Below, piece after piece: positions 34,601 to 47,500 of a stretch of 64,000 nt of DNA (the stretch's first letter is position 1; each line of letters starts with the position of its first letter). The notes beneath the pieces were generated by a model. The model was not told the origin of the DNA, searched no databases, and saw only the letters and a program-made list of their open reading frames with translations. The DNA is from Acanthopleura granulata. Its lineage: Eukaryota; Mollusca; Polyplacophora; Chitonida; Chitonidae. The translations under genes and the position numbers were made by a program. The stretch covers positions 21,280,265-21,344,264 of the forward strand of contig JABBOT010000002.1 in assembly GCA_016165875.1 (NCBI GenBank), in the 5' to 3' direction.

Positions 34601-37600
34601 ATACAAGTTTGAACAAACAAACTGCAAAACAGAATACAGGACACGGTACATTGAACATACAGAAACTGACACTTACCACTGAATACAGACACACAAATGA
34701 TCACAATAATATACAACAAAACAGCCAGGTTGGTTTGCTGGTAATTCTTTCAGCGTAATTTCAGTCATAACATGAAGGTGTCTGACTCTGAAACATAGAG
34801 ACTCTTGGTTTTGTTGTATGGTACAGTACTACTGTATTAAAACATCATACCACAGACACCAGTCATATATAACACTCCACCTCACTGCATACTGTCACTC
34901 AGCTGTCTTCCTTCCTTTGTACTTTTCCTAACATGCTTACTGTCCCTTGTAAAGGTGTAACCATTTTAAGATTCTTGTTTTTGCTGTATGTTGTGCAGCC
35001 CAACTAATACATCCCACCACAGACACCATACATGACACTCCATGTCAAAGTATGCTGACCCCAACCTGTCAACCATCCCTTGTACTTTCCCTGACATGCC
35101 CACAGTCCCTAGGTAAGGTGTCACAATGTTAACACTCTTGCTTCTGTGTTGCTCCACTAAAACATATCCCACCTACTTTTCCTAACATGCTCATTGTCAC
35201 TTGTAAAGGTGTCACTATGTTAAGACTCTTGAATCTGTTGTATGTTATCACATTGCCCAACTAAAACATTCACACCAGGCATCACACTCCATGTTGCAGT
35301 GTACTGATCCTCAGTTGTTGGGCATCCCTTGTATTTTCAGTGACATATTCACTGTGCCTTGTAAATGTGTCACTACATGTATATGTTAACTCTTTTGCTA
35401 CGAAAAAATTTAACTCTCTGCCATCTCAGATTCTTTGGCTGTAAAGATCTTTGAGAATACAAGTTTACCAATCAGTACCGACTTTAATGTGGCAACAACC
35501 AATTAGAAGGCACGGAACAATGGCAACTAAACGAGCAGATGATAGTGGGTAGCCAAGCTGGTCAGCATAGAACTTGAGCCAATGTGATTAAAGGAGTCAT
35601 AGCACAGCAGTTCAGATTTTTATTTCTGTTGTATGTTAGAGTGAGATTACTATTTAACATTAAGTTTTGATGCTCTGAAATGCTTCTGTGTATATGTGTA
35701 CAACTACATTAAAATTCCGTCAATTTGAAAATGTTATGACTCAGACAGTATAAAAGAGTTCCAAGCCAGGGAAAATGGCAATGTAGTTACCATAGCAACT
35801 GTGGAAAGAGAACTTCGGTACCTATGTATCCTCCAAAAATTAAAGCCATTCATACAACACAAGTGGAGGGGTAGAGCCGGACATGAATGGGCAATAAGTT
35901 GTTATTGTGGTCTAATAATTGTTAATACAATGAGTTGAAACATTAAAAAAAAGAGTATCTTGAACCTTTTGATATGATCTGTGTTTTTTATGGGTTCATA
36001 TAACATCCATTTTGCAAAGCCACACATTAGTACTAGTACAAGCTCTGTTTTGGTTTAATATAACACCAAAAATTAAAAAGTGACTCACTTGAAGACAAAC
36101 GCAACGAAAAACATCAACCGGTTTGATGGTGCAAACAGTGAGTTGATATTAAACCATAGTTGTTATCTGCACATGATATTGCCCAAACACCTACCTTTGT
36201 CATGTCTTTATGTGTATCAAACGGGTCTGGTAAGTGTTTCTCATATTCACCTAAAGTTACTTTTACGTAACTGGAAACAAGTAAACACTAAAATGTTTAT
36301 TTTATGTGAAAATGCTGGAGAATGTTTTTTTTACTTTCCCTGATTTGGTGTCTCTTAACACATGTATATATATTGTTCATGTAGATAAAGTCATGAAAAA
36401 AATCATAAATAAAGAATAAATGCATAAAATAAAATACTAGTATAAAGATGGTTTGATAAGCAAAACATTCAAACACTTTACAGTTTAGGTATCTCTTAGT
36501 TAGGCACAAAATTTACTCCAATGATACATAATAAACTCAGGACCTACAGGCCACAAGAACCAAACTTTTCATGCTAATGGCACACCCGTATCTGTATTAT
36601 TATGGGATAGAGTGAGGGAAAAAAATGTAGTGCTGTAATCAAGATAAACATTGAAGGACAAATGGATGGAATAATCCCAGCTATTATACATATTTCATTT
36701 AGATGGAATAATAAATGTTCAATTTATTATAAACAGCAGGGGATGTATTAAACATAACCATAAATTCCTTTTAATATGACATATAAAGTTTTGCCTCACC
36801 CAAAACCAGTGCCTTTTTTGCCTGGATTTGTCACGAAATTCCTGCTGTGTGTTGCAGATTGTGTTCTTCCTTTAGAGATGGGACTGAATGCTCCTACTGG
36901 GCCGGCGAATGTTCCGTAGTGATTTCCAAGACCAGAGCTGCAACACAACACATGCACTGTAATTAAGATGAAAATCAGATTTCAGAATTTCACAAATCAG
37001 CTTATTAAAGTGGCACATAAACGTCATTTATGGAGTTATAAAGATATTTTGTGGAATGGCTTTCAATTGTACACATATGCATGGTTATTTGCAACAGAAA
37101 TTTAGATAGACAAGAATTTGAGGCAGGTAAATCATCATACAGTTTTCAGTTTCTCGTGTGTGTGTAGAATTTTTTACTGACTCATGTTGCCTGCCATATG
37201 TGGCCTACTATAGCCTCAAGGTAATTAGATCAACCTTGAAACATTTTAGCATTTTATTTCAACCACCGTTACCACACTGACTTAGCTGATTCAAATATAT
37301 GTAGTAGCCACCCTAAAATTTAATTGTACATCAGTACAAAGACATGAAATGATAAGGGAATCACATAACACCTGTTCGGCATACTGACATTCTGTCTTTC
37401 AGTATAACTTACGGTCTTTTCCCAGTGTTGCTGGGGAAAAATGCCTTTCCAATGTTTTTCTTTGCCTCGTTTAATCGCTGTAATCTTCGCAGTTTTATAG
37501 GATCTGAATATGCTTCCCCTTCTAGAATTCTCTGGAATTTACTATCAAAATAACCAGCTTGGAGAGCAGATCTTTCTTTTGATCCTCCAGGGAGCATCTG

Positions 37601-38203
37601 CTTTCCTTTGCCTGCTGACGTGTTGAACTGCACTGGAAAACAGGAAATGTATTCACATTCATGAAAACAAGCCTCCATGCTACGTATTTCACAGTGGTCA
37701 TGTACAGAGACTGAGACCAATAAATCTCTGGCAAAGGTTGGTGGCTCACTCTGGGCACATGAGTTGCCTCCGCCCATCACTCCAGTCATACTGATATGTG
37801 AAAATTCTGATGAAGAGCAATAAACACCTATCAAATAATTAAATAATCAATCAACCTATGAGAGATGAATTGATGAGGATTGTGATTTTCCTAAATACCA
37901 GATGGAATACAACAGCTCAGCATTGTGACAACAATATGCATCTGTGCACTCTTAAAGAAATTTAACAGTCGATACATTTGTAAATACCACAGTAGCCTTT
38001 ACAATGACTTGATACTTATATACATATTTTTTCACTAATCAAACAATTTCTGTAATATATGCAACATACATGTAGACAAAAGTTATACGAAACATCTAAA
38101 TTATGCAGTAGTTACCTCCTTTTGTTTTGTAGCGGTCACCAATAGAGACATAGCCCATCTCCTGGAAGATTCCAATCCTCTCCATGTCTGTTTTCCCCGC
38201 CAT
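31699..38203 (-). CDS. CFAP96: Cilia- and flagella-associated protein 96 (C4orf47-like), complete
   Basis: A basic, low-complexity ciliary/centrosomal protein; its molecular role is poorly known. Exons on the minus strand: 38203-38116, 37632-37413, 36937-36800, one of 36270-36195 or 34533-34458, 34000-33824, 31881-31699. With one alternative exon the coding length is 882 nt (293 residues), close to the ~309 of the human protein. Recognised motifs: GKTDMERIGxF at the start, KQMLPGGSKExSxLQAGYFD, AKKNxGKAFxPS, NPGKKGTG, then KGAxFKLNxHPxxYFDxNPY, FKPSSPGK and AGTFDPYPSHSADPY near the end. The start at GKTDMER context has no competing in-frame ATG of better fit. The gene is head to head with MRE11, and its last intron is mostly minisatellite. 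Confidence 0.94.
31917..32050. repeat. 43-bp tandem repeat, three copies (CFAP96 last intron)
   Basis: The unit gtgttaaaataacatggtta then acacataggaaaacaaaac occurs with period 43 (atggtta at 31931, 31974, 32017), nearly perfect. Confidence 0.9.
32240..33730. repeat. Minisatellite with 58-bp higher-order unit (CFAP96 last intron)
   Basis: The outer parts are diverged ~31-bp monomers of the type ctactggaggtgactgactt plus tatctatcagg. From about 32925 to 33540 a 58-bp dimer repeats about ten to eleven times almost without change: ttactggatgtgactgtcat (with tatctatcagg) plus a 27-base half, ctactggaggggactgactc (with gattaga). The array fills roughly three quarters of the 1.9-kb intron. An unrelated ~120-bp stretch interrupts it near 32580-32700. 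Confidence 0.95.
34458..34533 (-). CDS. CFAP96: CFAP96 alternative exon B (mutually exclusive with 36195-36270)
   Basis: A 76-nt exon with acceptor CCCTAG and donor GTGGGT, phase 2 in and phase 0 out. It encodes one completing base plus 25 codons reading YLSVTIGPYSKH...DPYDN. It has the same length and phase as 36195-36270, with the shared pattern YxxVT(I/L)GxYxKHxxDP(Y/F)D. Only one of the two can be used in frame. The human protein has a single 25-residue segment at this point. Confidence 0.85.
34785..35400. repeat. Tandem copies of a SINE family 2 core (CFAP96 intron between the two alternative exons)
   Basis: About three and a half diverged units, of the order agacacca.acatgacactcc / tatgctgacc / acttttcctaacatgct / cttgtaaaggtgtcac / gttaagactctt. 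The ~166-bp spacing is broken by a deleted unit near 35150. The gacaccaggcatgacactcc block matches the core of the SINE at 49457-49806. Confidence 0.7.
35786..35799. promoter_or_regulatory. Perfect X-box (RFX-type) motif inside CFAP96
   Basis: gttaccatagcaac fits the consensus GTNRCC-N(1-3)-RGYAAC exactly. RFX factors drive ciliary genes in animals, but here the site is intronic, about 2.4 kb downstream of the start codon, so a regulatory role is only a suggestion. Confidence 0.4.
36195..36270 (-). CDS. CFAP96: CFAP96 alternative exon A (mutually exclusive with 34458-34533)
   Basis: A 76-nt exon with acceptor TTCCAG and donor GTAGGT, phase 2 in and phase 0 out. It encodes YVKVTLGEYEKH...DPFDT in 25 codons. 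Joining it to exon B shifts frame and stops after ten codons; omitting both stops after ten codons of the next exon (TGA). So the two are structurally alternative. Confidence 0.88.
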
Positions 38204-41200
38204 TGTTATTAGAATTTTTCTAGAACACTCAGAACTTTTTAAACTATTTTTTTCCTTTTTTTCCTTAAAAGCTTGACCTGTAATAATGAGAATGAGAAAA
38301 GCCCCAAACCTTAAATACAACAACAACAACAAAAATTAAATAAATAAAGTGTATTAATTCATATTAATTAGTGAACTGAAGTTAAAGGTTAATATATTAT
38401 ATTGCAGTTAAATGACTGATATACAGCACACACACAAGAATTGCTTCAGTACGCTGACAAGATACATTTCTTGCTTTTTCATTATGACAACAACTCATGA
38501 AAGTCTTCAAGTTTTGAGTATGTGTCAAGCATGTTAACACATCATAATATATTAATTCAGGTATTGACTCAGATATATAAAGTGAATTGTGGAAATGGTC
38601 AAATGTTTACATCAGTTGTAACAGCAGCTAAGAAATGAAACTATAAGTGTGTTGGTTACAGTATTAGGGACATACAAGGGATAAGGTAGCCTAGCAGTCA
38701 ATGGTAATCATTTTTACAAGTCAGAACTGCACTTATTTTAAATATGGTTAAAAATGATTTTCTACAAAAATACAATACAGAGTTGTTCATTTTTTATCCA
38801 GCTCACAATAGTAGTCAGAGATTATAAGTCAGGACACCATGTACTAGTGTTGCTTTTTGTGAAAATGTTTTTTCTTTCAGAGTCAGTGGGTGGAGAGTGG
38901 TTTCAACTTATAGTTATACAGTAGGTACCATACCAAATATTTCTAGCAATGTCATTGACATATGCTTCGTCTACATTTCTTACATTCAACTGATTGAAAG
39001 AGATGCAGGCAAGACAATTATTGATTGTGCATTCATGACATCTTAAAAGCAAGTCTTGCAAGTGACAAAGTTTTGAAAGACTAAGGACATACACCTACTG
39101 AAAAGTTTAATACAGTAATGGTACTGTACACAAGGTGTGTACATAACTTAAGAGTCAACATAATTAAGTTTCATTTTCTTCAGAACCATGTACATTACCA
39201 GTGTACTATGACAGACATTCAGAAATTCCTTAATGTCTCACATTAGTCAAATTTCTGACCAAAGCTGAAGAAGAAAAGTATAGCGTAGTAGCTAAATCCA
39301 GAATGTAATCCATTGTGTAATCAAAATTTACATGATGTACCTATTGTATGACATTATCAAAGTAGTTGCATTGCTTCACACAAACACTTTTTGTTGAGGA
39401 AAGGTACATCTTAGAAAAGAAAAAAGAAGAGGAAGAAAATAACAGCGACACTAGAGTATACATTGTATTCTGTAAGTTCTAAAACTTCATTGCCATTTGT
39501 CAATCTTGCCACGGTTTCGCATATTTAAACCATTCAGTTCTGCGTGAACGAATGACCTATTTTCCTGAAATAATTACCTGCAGTATGTTGTCTTTAGTTA
39601 TTTTACATTGATCCCGGAGCGCAGGTGGAACTGTAAGCGCAAACAGTGACAAACAACCCGAGAAACACTAAAAAGCCTCAAGCCATTTTCACTAAGTACA
39701 ACATGATGTTGTCATAATTTCTATGGAGACTACAAACTCCTCGCAGCGCAGGTCTGATCTCGTTGCCTTGTTGTCAGAGCAGAGCGCAAAACTTGAACAC
39801 GTTCCAAGTATGGACCCTTTTTCTGAGCAGAGATCATATTTGTCTGCTTAATCAAAGTGTGTAATAGTATCTTGATTTTTTAAACCGAAATTGTATTCCT
39901 AGATCTGATATTTTAAATGAAGGAATTGGAAACCATTGCCAAATTAAGCAGTTTGCTTTTCCGGTTATCGCTGCCGGAAGTTGAAATAAAAAGCCATCTG
40001 GCGGATAGCGAAACGAGCACTGCAATTTCCCGCAGTTTTCGAAGAGGTTTCTGGGGCGTTGAGAGATCAAACGTCAGTGCGAATGGGCTGTCAGTTTGGT
40101 CTTAAAAAACTGTCAGTCTTCTAACATCACTCTGACTTTCTGTTGGGTCACGTAGTCAACCTCCTTGCCAACCTCCAACAGGTAAAACGTTGACAACCGG
40201 TAGTGAAACTGAAAGTTTGAGAACCAGGTTTCAGCAACAACATGACGCCTAAACATAACGTCGAAAGCATGTATGCCCTTGACGTGTGATGTGATGTGTC
40301 AGTTTATTTTTGGTAACAATTAGTATGCCTCCAAAACAGTAGGTGGCTCTGTGGTGTTTTTCGAAAAAAATGCACTCATCCAAGATATCGGTCAGGTACA
40401 AGAAAGAAAAACACACATTGTATATTATAAACAGACATACAGCATATTTCTAGCCTTATACAGAAGTTGTTCACTTTATGCTACCGAACCACCACCCATC
40501 ATCTGACACTTGTGAAGTTGGCGATAGAAAGCTCTAATTTTTTGTTTGATCGTGCAGGTTACATGTAGGTCAAGATTACTTCATTTTTGCAGTAAGCCTG
40601 ATCAAAACGGCATCTAGCAACAAGTTTTGCAACAGACAGTCCCAACTGAGAGACAAATGTAATCCTATGCCCAGATTTTGACCTCTGTGTATTGTGTTGC
40701 CATTTTACCACATCATTTTCCTGGCAGCAAACGGACTCACGGTAAAAGCCGAGATGTCATACTTTCCCCTGTATCCTGTTGGCAGAATATTAATTGTGTC
40801 TGACCTTGATATGCATTGAATGATGTTTCAACCTGCTTTTCTCACAGATCTATGTTTGTCACTCTTAGAGAACATTTGGAGAACAAGACATTTTCGAACA
40901 AAGGCTCTATTGGGGCAGCCATTATGAATACTAATGACCTTACGTCAGAAATTATTTGTCAAATTGAAAAGGCTCAGTAAGTTCAAAATTAATACTACTT
41001 ACGTCATTTGGCAATCTTCGCAATGAACATATTTTATTTAGATTTGAAAATAAGACTGAGCCCACTGTTTTTTGGAAGATGGCCACTGAATACACACAAG
41101 TCTAGATTGGGCTAATCTCAGTGTAAACCTGAAGATTGGCGAAGTGGGTCATGATTGTGTCACACAGTGTTGCATCTACATATATCTGCCAATTGCATTA

Positions 41201-41571
41201 CATTCTCTGCAGCTTTATGTTCACACAGTCATAATGGCATAACCAAATGATGGGTCATCAGAAACATTAATTTTTGGTAAAGCTGAAAATATCGATGAAA
41301 TAAATAATCAAGTAGAAACATAACTTCAGAATTTGTGACAAGAAGTGTTATATTCAGCATTTGTCTCAAAATCATTTAAATCAGAGTTTTACTGCATGCT
41401 GGCAGTAGGCTGATTAAGGCACTTTATGCTTCTAGTGGGTGTGTGCTAGCCAGGAAGCTTGGGAGATATACATTATACTCGACCAAAATAAAGGTGAGAT
41501 GTTCTTGTTTACGCTGTAAAATGTCATTCAATGCTGATGGCTGATTAGTGCTTTATTGCCATTTTAGAAGT
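38204..41571. other. CFAP96 / MRE11 head-to-head intergenic region with likely bidirectional promoter
   Basis: No conserved coding sequence. The section from about 39600 to 40250 is the most CpG-rich and includes an ETS-like gccggaagt near 39972. It could serve both genes. An acceptor (ttttag) four bases before the MRE11 ATG shows that MRE11 has a non-coding first exon somewhere in 39.9-41.4 kb. Short open frames on both strands around 39850-40105 resemble nothing known. Confidence 0.45.
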
Positions 41572-44500
41572 ATGCCTCGGGAAGATGGAGGTGGTGATGA
41601 TGAGAATACATTCAAGATATTAGTGGCCACAGACTGTCATGTTGGATATGGTGAGAAAGACCCAGTACGAGGAAATGATTCTTTGGTGACTTTTGAAGAA
41701 ATACTAGAAAATGCCGTGAAACATGAAGTGGACTTCGTTTTACTAGGAGGGGACTTGTACCACGACAACAAGCCTTCACGTAAAGCTGTTCATGGGACGA
41801 TCGCATTGCTAAGGAAGTACTGTCTTGGAGATAATCCAGTTCAGTTTGAAGTTCTAAGTGATCAGTCTGTAGACTTTTCCCATTGTCAATTTCCAATGCT
41901 TAACTATGAGGACTCTAACCTTAATGTGTCGGTGCCTGTATTCTCTATACATGGTAACCATGACGACCCGACAGGCCTGGGTAATCTCTGCTCTCTTGAC
42001 CTCCTTCACTCCTGCGGGCTGGTCAATTATTTTGGGAAAACATCATCCTTAGAAAAAATAGAAATCAGTCCTATCTTGTTCCAGAAAGGCAGCACTAAGT
42101 TGGCAATGTTTGGTCTGGGATCCGTTCGAGACGAACGCCTCCATCGTATGTTCATTCATAAAAACATTTCAATGCTTCGTCCTAAGGAAAACAAAGACGA
42201 TTGGTTTAACATGTTTGTGATTCATCAAAATCGCTCAAAGCATTCAGCTACAAATTACATCCCAGAGCAATTCCTCGATGACTTCCTTGACCTTATTATC
42301 TGGGGCCATGAGCATGAATGTCGCATTGACCCAGAGTGGAATGGCGTTCAGAACTTTTATGTCTCCCAGCCTGGAAGCAGCATCGCCACTTCACTCAGCG
42401 AGGGAGAGACAGTCAAGAAACACATAGGCATTTTGAGAATTCGTGGCAAAAATTTTAAAATGGATAAAATTCCTCTGTTGTCTGTGCGCCAGTTTTATAT
42501 GGAGGATGTTATCCTAAGTAAGACTAGTCTTGACCCAGATGACCATGACATCGGCAAAAAAGTGGAGACTTATTGTCAGGAGAAGGTGGAAATGTTGTTA
42601 GACAAAGCAGGTATGTGAACATGAAAAGTAGTATCATGCAACAGCTGGCTGATGTCGCTTTGCCATTGTTATATCCAACATGTTAAATTATTTTATTTAG
42701 TTATTTGATTGGTGCTTATGCCGTACTCGAGAATATTTAACTTATACGGCAGCCAGTATTTTGATGGCACGAAACCAGGCAGAGCCTGGGGTAAGCCCAT
42801 ATAACTTTACAGCAGTAGAAGTTATACAAAAAAATGTCGTTGAAACATCTATATCAGATTCATTATTATACAAACATTGATAGATTAAGCTCTGCAGATG
42901 AATTTCATTATTGACAATACACCTGTCTGATACACATATTTTGGAGGTTTTTAACGATTATTACATTTTACTTCAAAGCTGGGATAGGTAAAAGTTTAGA
43001 AAGCAGTCCTGCTCGGGGTTAGAAATATCAGGCTGTTTCTTCATTTTAAAGGTGAATAATCTTATATATTTCATAATGCACTTTTCCCTTGCAGCACTTG
43101 AGCACACAGGGAATGAGAAGCAGCCTGACAAGCCTTTGATTCGACTAAGAGTGGATTACAGCGGAGGCTTTGAACCATTCAGCATTCATAGGTAAGAGGA
43201 ACTGGAGATGACTCACCAGCTGCAGTGTATTAAAAGTTTCCCCAAATATTCCCTTTGATGCAGGTGCAATGCTTTAACATTTAACATAAATGCGAAAGAA
43301 TTTTTTTTTATCTGTTAAGGTAAGTTTCAAGAAATTTGCGTGATATATTCACGTCACATTCAGTTGTAGTTTTAGTTATTTACGTTTGTGGCATATTGTG
43401 AGGGAATGCAAATTTCTTTGATTTACTGCACTCTCTAATTTTGATTTAATCAGTGGAAATATAGTGTGAATTTTTTTTTGGCAGGTTTGGTCAAAAATTT
43501 GTGGACAGAGTCGCCAACCCAAAGGACATTGTGCATTTTATGAGACAGAAAATTGTGACAAACAAGAAGGATATTAAATTAGGTGAGGTGATTTGTAATT
43601 TTGTCTTAATATTTGATAACGGACCTTAAGTTCTGTTTGATTTAACTGCAAATGAAGTTTTTCTATCAAAATTGCCTGAATCTTTTTTGTTTTAACATGT
43701 TTATATAAATAATCAACCCATGAAGACACAGTAATAGAGAGGTGAAACATTGATGAGTCCTTCTTCTATCATTGATGAGTTAGTCTGTAATTATATACAA
43801 GTAAATGTTTTCAAGCGGCACATGAGAGTTCAATGAAAACATTTCAACCTGACAGTGGACAGGTTAGTAATTAGCACCATGGTGTAATTGCAGGTTGACC
43901 TGAAACATTATCTATGTAAACGTAATAATATATTTTCATCTGTTGCAACTGGTATGGGGCCTTTGGTTAGAGCATCCACGTTCTTACCATGGTGTTTGTC
44001 AGTACTGGGTGTCCAGTTTGGTGTCTGTTTCATGAGATTCTGAGACGTCATCTTGCATGGAGATGAGCAATATATAACGATATATATATGAGCGATGTAA
44101 TGTGAAAAGTGTGGAAGAAAAATGCATGTGTTCATCTTTGTGACACATTCACCTGTATTGAACAAATCCAGTCGTAGCCTTGAGTAAGTAGGTAGTTGGG
44201 TACATTTTATTTAAAAGGGCGGAAGTTTACTCAAGCTTCATTGACACATAAACCTGATGGCAGTTGTATATATATAATTCAAGTCTTGAACACGTTAAGC
44301 ACATGTTATGAACTGGACATTATATTTTTTTATTTGTTTTTGCTCTAACTGGATCAGCCTCTGACCTACATTTTCCCTCTGTGTACGTTTTAGCCTTCAC
44401 TGGAAGTCTGTGGCATGTTCTCGAGGCCTCTGTGTTTAAGGGTGTTGTGTCATTGTACACAGAGCGTACAGGAAAGATGTACCCATGATGTGAACATGCT

Positions 44501-47500
44501 TACAATCAAACCATGCAGGATTTTCTTTATGTTAGCCTGTAAATATAAACGATGAAGTTGTAATGTTCGCTGTCTTTTACTTAAGTCCACTTGAGAGCAG
44601 TCATATTTACTCTCGTGCACTGAGAAGGATTTTGTGGGATTTGGATACCTCGGCTTTCAGGCCATTCGAAATACGTCATACTGTACTCCATTTTTCTGTA
44701 CGTAGCTCTTTGTGAGCTTGTGTTACACCACTTGCTATTTTGTTTGAGATGTTCTTTTGGATTTTGTATTGCTCATTGTCTTTTTGTGCGATTACATACA
44801 TTTCATCCCAGTTTACCCTGAAAGTGACTTTGTGTATATTTCCGATCACTGAAACATAGATCGCCAACTAAGCATCACAGATGCTATTGTCAACTCATCT
44901 TTTTGATCTTGTGTAAGGCCTATTGCTGTCTGAGAGTTGAACAAGCCATTTGTTTGTCATTTTTCCTCTCCGATAAAGTAAATAAATATTGACCGTTCAG
45001 ATCTGTTTGCAACCTAGTACTGGCACTAGTCAATTAGTATCTTAAAAGAATGAATCTCTTTGATCTGTATTCTTGATTGATGCATTTGATTTATGTTTAA
45101 GAGCTTCCAAACATTAAGGTACAGCCAGTTCTTTATAGCATTGATTGCAACCTGCCACCTCGGGAGTCATAGTTCAGTGGTTTGAAGTCAAAAGTAACCC
45201 TGTTTAACCTCCTTGGCTGAGTCGTTAGCGCACAGTTAAAGTCTGGCCCAAGCTGGCATCCTCTTCAGTCGTACATGGTAATGTCTGCTGGTAACCTGCT
45301 GATGGTCATGGGTTTCTTCTCTGTTCTCTGCGCAGGTTTTTCCACCATAATGCCATAGTGTAAGTTAAATTTTTTTGAGTACAGTGTAAAACACCAGTAA
45401 TATAATGAACCTATAATCAGTTTGAATGAAACTGTGTTTTATAGATGCTGATGCCCTCGACAGCTTCAAGACGAGTGAAGTTGACAGTATCAGAGTGGAG
45501 GACATGGTCAAGGATTACTTCTCCTCAGCAGACAAGGTTGGTACTAAACAGGATGCTACAAAGAGTATGGTAAATAAGCTGAAATTAATCAGTTGAATAG
45601 AGTGGTGCTTTACAGTCCTTGCTCAGTTGTTACGGTTCATATAGAATATATTGGAACGATAATTTCGCTGTGTTGCTGGGATTGTAGTTGAAGGGATGTG
45701 AGGGCCAGGTTGTTTTCTTGAGCTCAGCTTTAAGGCTGCAATTTAAAGTAAAATACTTAATGTTGAGCTACCATTTTTTTCCTTACCCATACTTCTGTGT
45801 ATTTATTTATTTGATTGGTGTGTTATGTCGGATTCAAGAATATTTCGCTTATACGATGCCCCCAACATTATGGTGGGAGGAAACCGCACAGATATACTAG
45901 GGGAAACCCACGACCATCCGCATTTTGCTGGCGGGCCTTCCCTCATACAAGAGGAAGGCAGCGTGAGCTGGGCTTGAAATCTGCTTTCGTGTACACCGTT
46001 GGGATGATTGCACATTGTTCGGTGACAAGAGTTGTCTGAGAACTCAGGAGAGAATGGTTGAATGCATGTTTAATGAATGAGAGTAGGTAAGATATTGTCA
46101 TGAAATATAATTTTTTTATGATAGACTCTTCAGTTACAAGTGTTATCAGAGAAGGGAATGGGTGACGCTGTGTCCGAGTTTGTGGACAAGGAGGAAAAGG
46201 ATGCCATAGGAGAGCTGGTGAAGTATCAGCTACAGAAAACGCAGGTAGTTATGTCTGGAGCTATTGTTGTCCAGTAAAAAAACACCATACTTTAGACTTT
46301 TTCACTAATATGTCATGTAGTTAAACTGTAATTCCTGACTTCAAAGGTCTATGTCACAGTTACCATTTGTTTATGTACAGCCTAGTTTTTAAATAAAACT
46401 TTTAGCATCGGTTTTGTCGTAACTATTTTGACGGCCATGTTTAGGTTAAAACACCAGATTAAAAGCGGCATGATTTTGGAGAAAAGTTACATGAAAAGTG
46501 ATGTGCAGAGCCTTGTGAATATGGTGATTGCTCTCGTTTCTCACCCTGAAGAGCTCATGAGTAGGAGACCGAGCACCTTACTACTCTTGTACTTTTCCTT
46601 GTATTAAGAACACCTAAGATTCTCATCTGCAGAAAAGGGAGTCTTTATATGTGCTTGCCTTCCACAGGCCACATTTTACAGTGTAATGTTTTATTATTTT
46701 GTTCAGTAGAACTGGATCTGGGATCTTTTCCCTGGAGCGAAAAATGGCGATAATGGATTTACATGCCAAGGAGAGTCTCAAAAAGTAAGAGGCGAGATTC
46801 ATGGGTTTACTTGGAAATGTTGATGTATTTTGACTGTGTAGTGTGGCTGGTATTTTATCTGGGTGTTTGGTTGGTGGACAGGGCGTGCTGAAGGACAGAA
46901 ATGCCGAGGAGGATACGATTGACGCAGAGGTCAGCCGCTACAAAGAAGAGAGGAAAAAAAAGGCAGGCGAAGAAGACCAAGAAGTGAAGGAGGTGTTAAA
47001 GAAAGTGCATGAGAAAAGCTCGGCAGAGAACATGGACGTGACGAATATTGATGACGTGGACTCGGATGAGAATGGCCCGTCCCCTGGCCCCAGCCAAGGG
47101 CGGGGTCGAGGGCGAGGTCGGGGAAAGGGGCGTGCAGATACGGGCAAGAAAACCTCAGAAAACTTTGACCTGGACACCTCCACCAAGCCCAGTCGGGGTA
47201 GGGGTAGAGGGCGAGGAAGCCGTGGGGGCAGGGGGAAGAATCCTGTGGTCGCAGAATCTAGGGGGCGCTCCATTGCGGATATGTTTCCTTCAGCATCTCA
47301 GAGCTCTACATCACGACAGTCTTACAACACTGCAAGGTACTCTTGACATTTTACAACAGAATTAGAAATGTGTACAGTTTGTACCTAATACAAATACCCT
47401 AATTATTTGCTACACTGTGTCAAAAAAAGGGGTAAAATATAGGCAGAAAAAAAACCCCGCTTGAACAGATGCTATTATTTACATTGCTACTGAGTGAAAG

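Noticed and set aside
39852..40105. Overlapping open frames on both strands in the CFAP96/MRE11 spacer
   Set aside because: They match no known protein and lack splice signals; a CpG-rich promoter region explains the lack of stops.
41548..41571. Upstream in-frame ATG for MRE11
   Set aside because: A splice acceptor (ttttag) lies between it and the next ATG, so the upstream ATG falls in intron.
46938..47273. 111-residue minus-strand open frame rich in Pro/Arg
   Set aside because: Antisense to the Arg-Gly part of MRE11; low-complexity coding DNA often leaves the opposite strand open.
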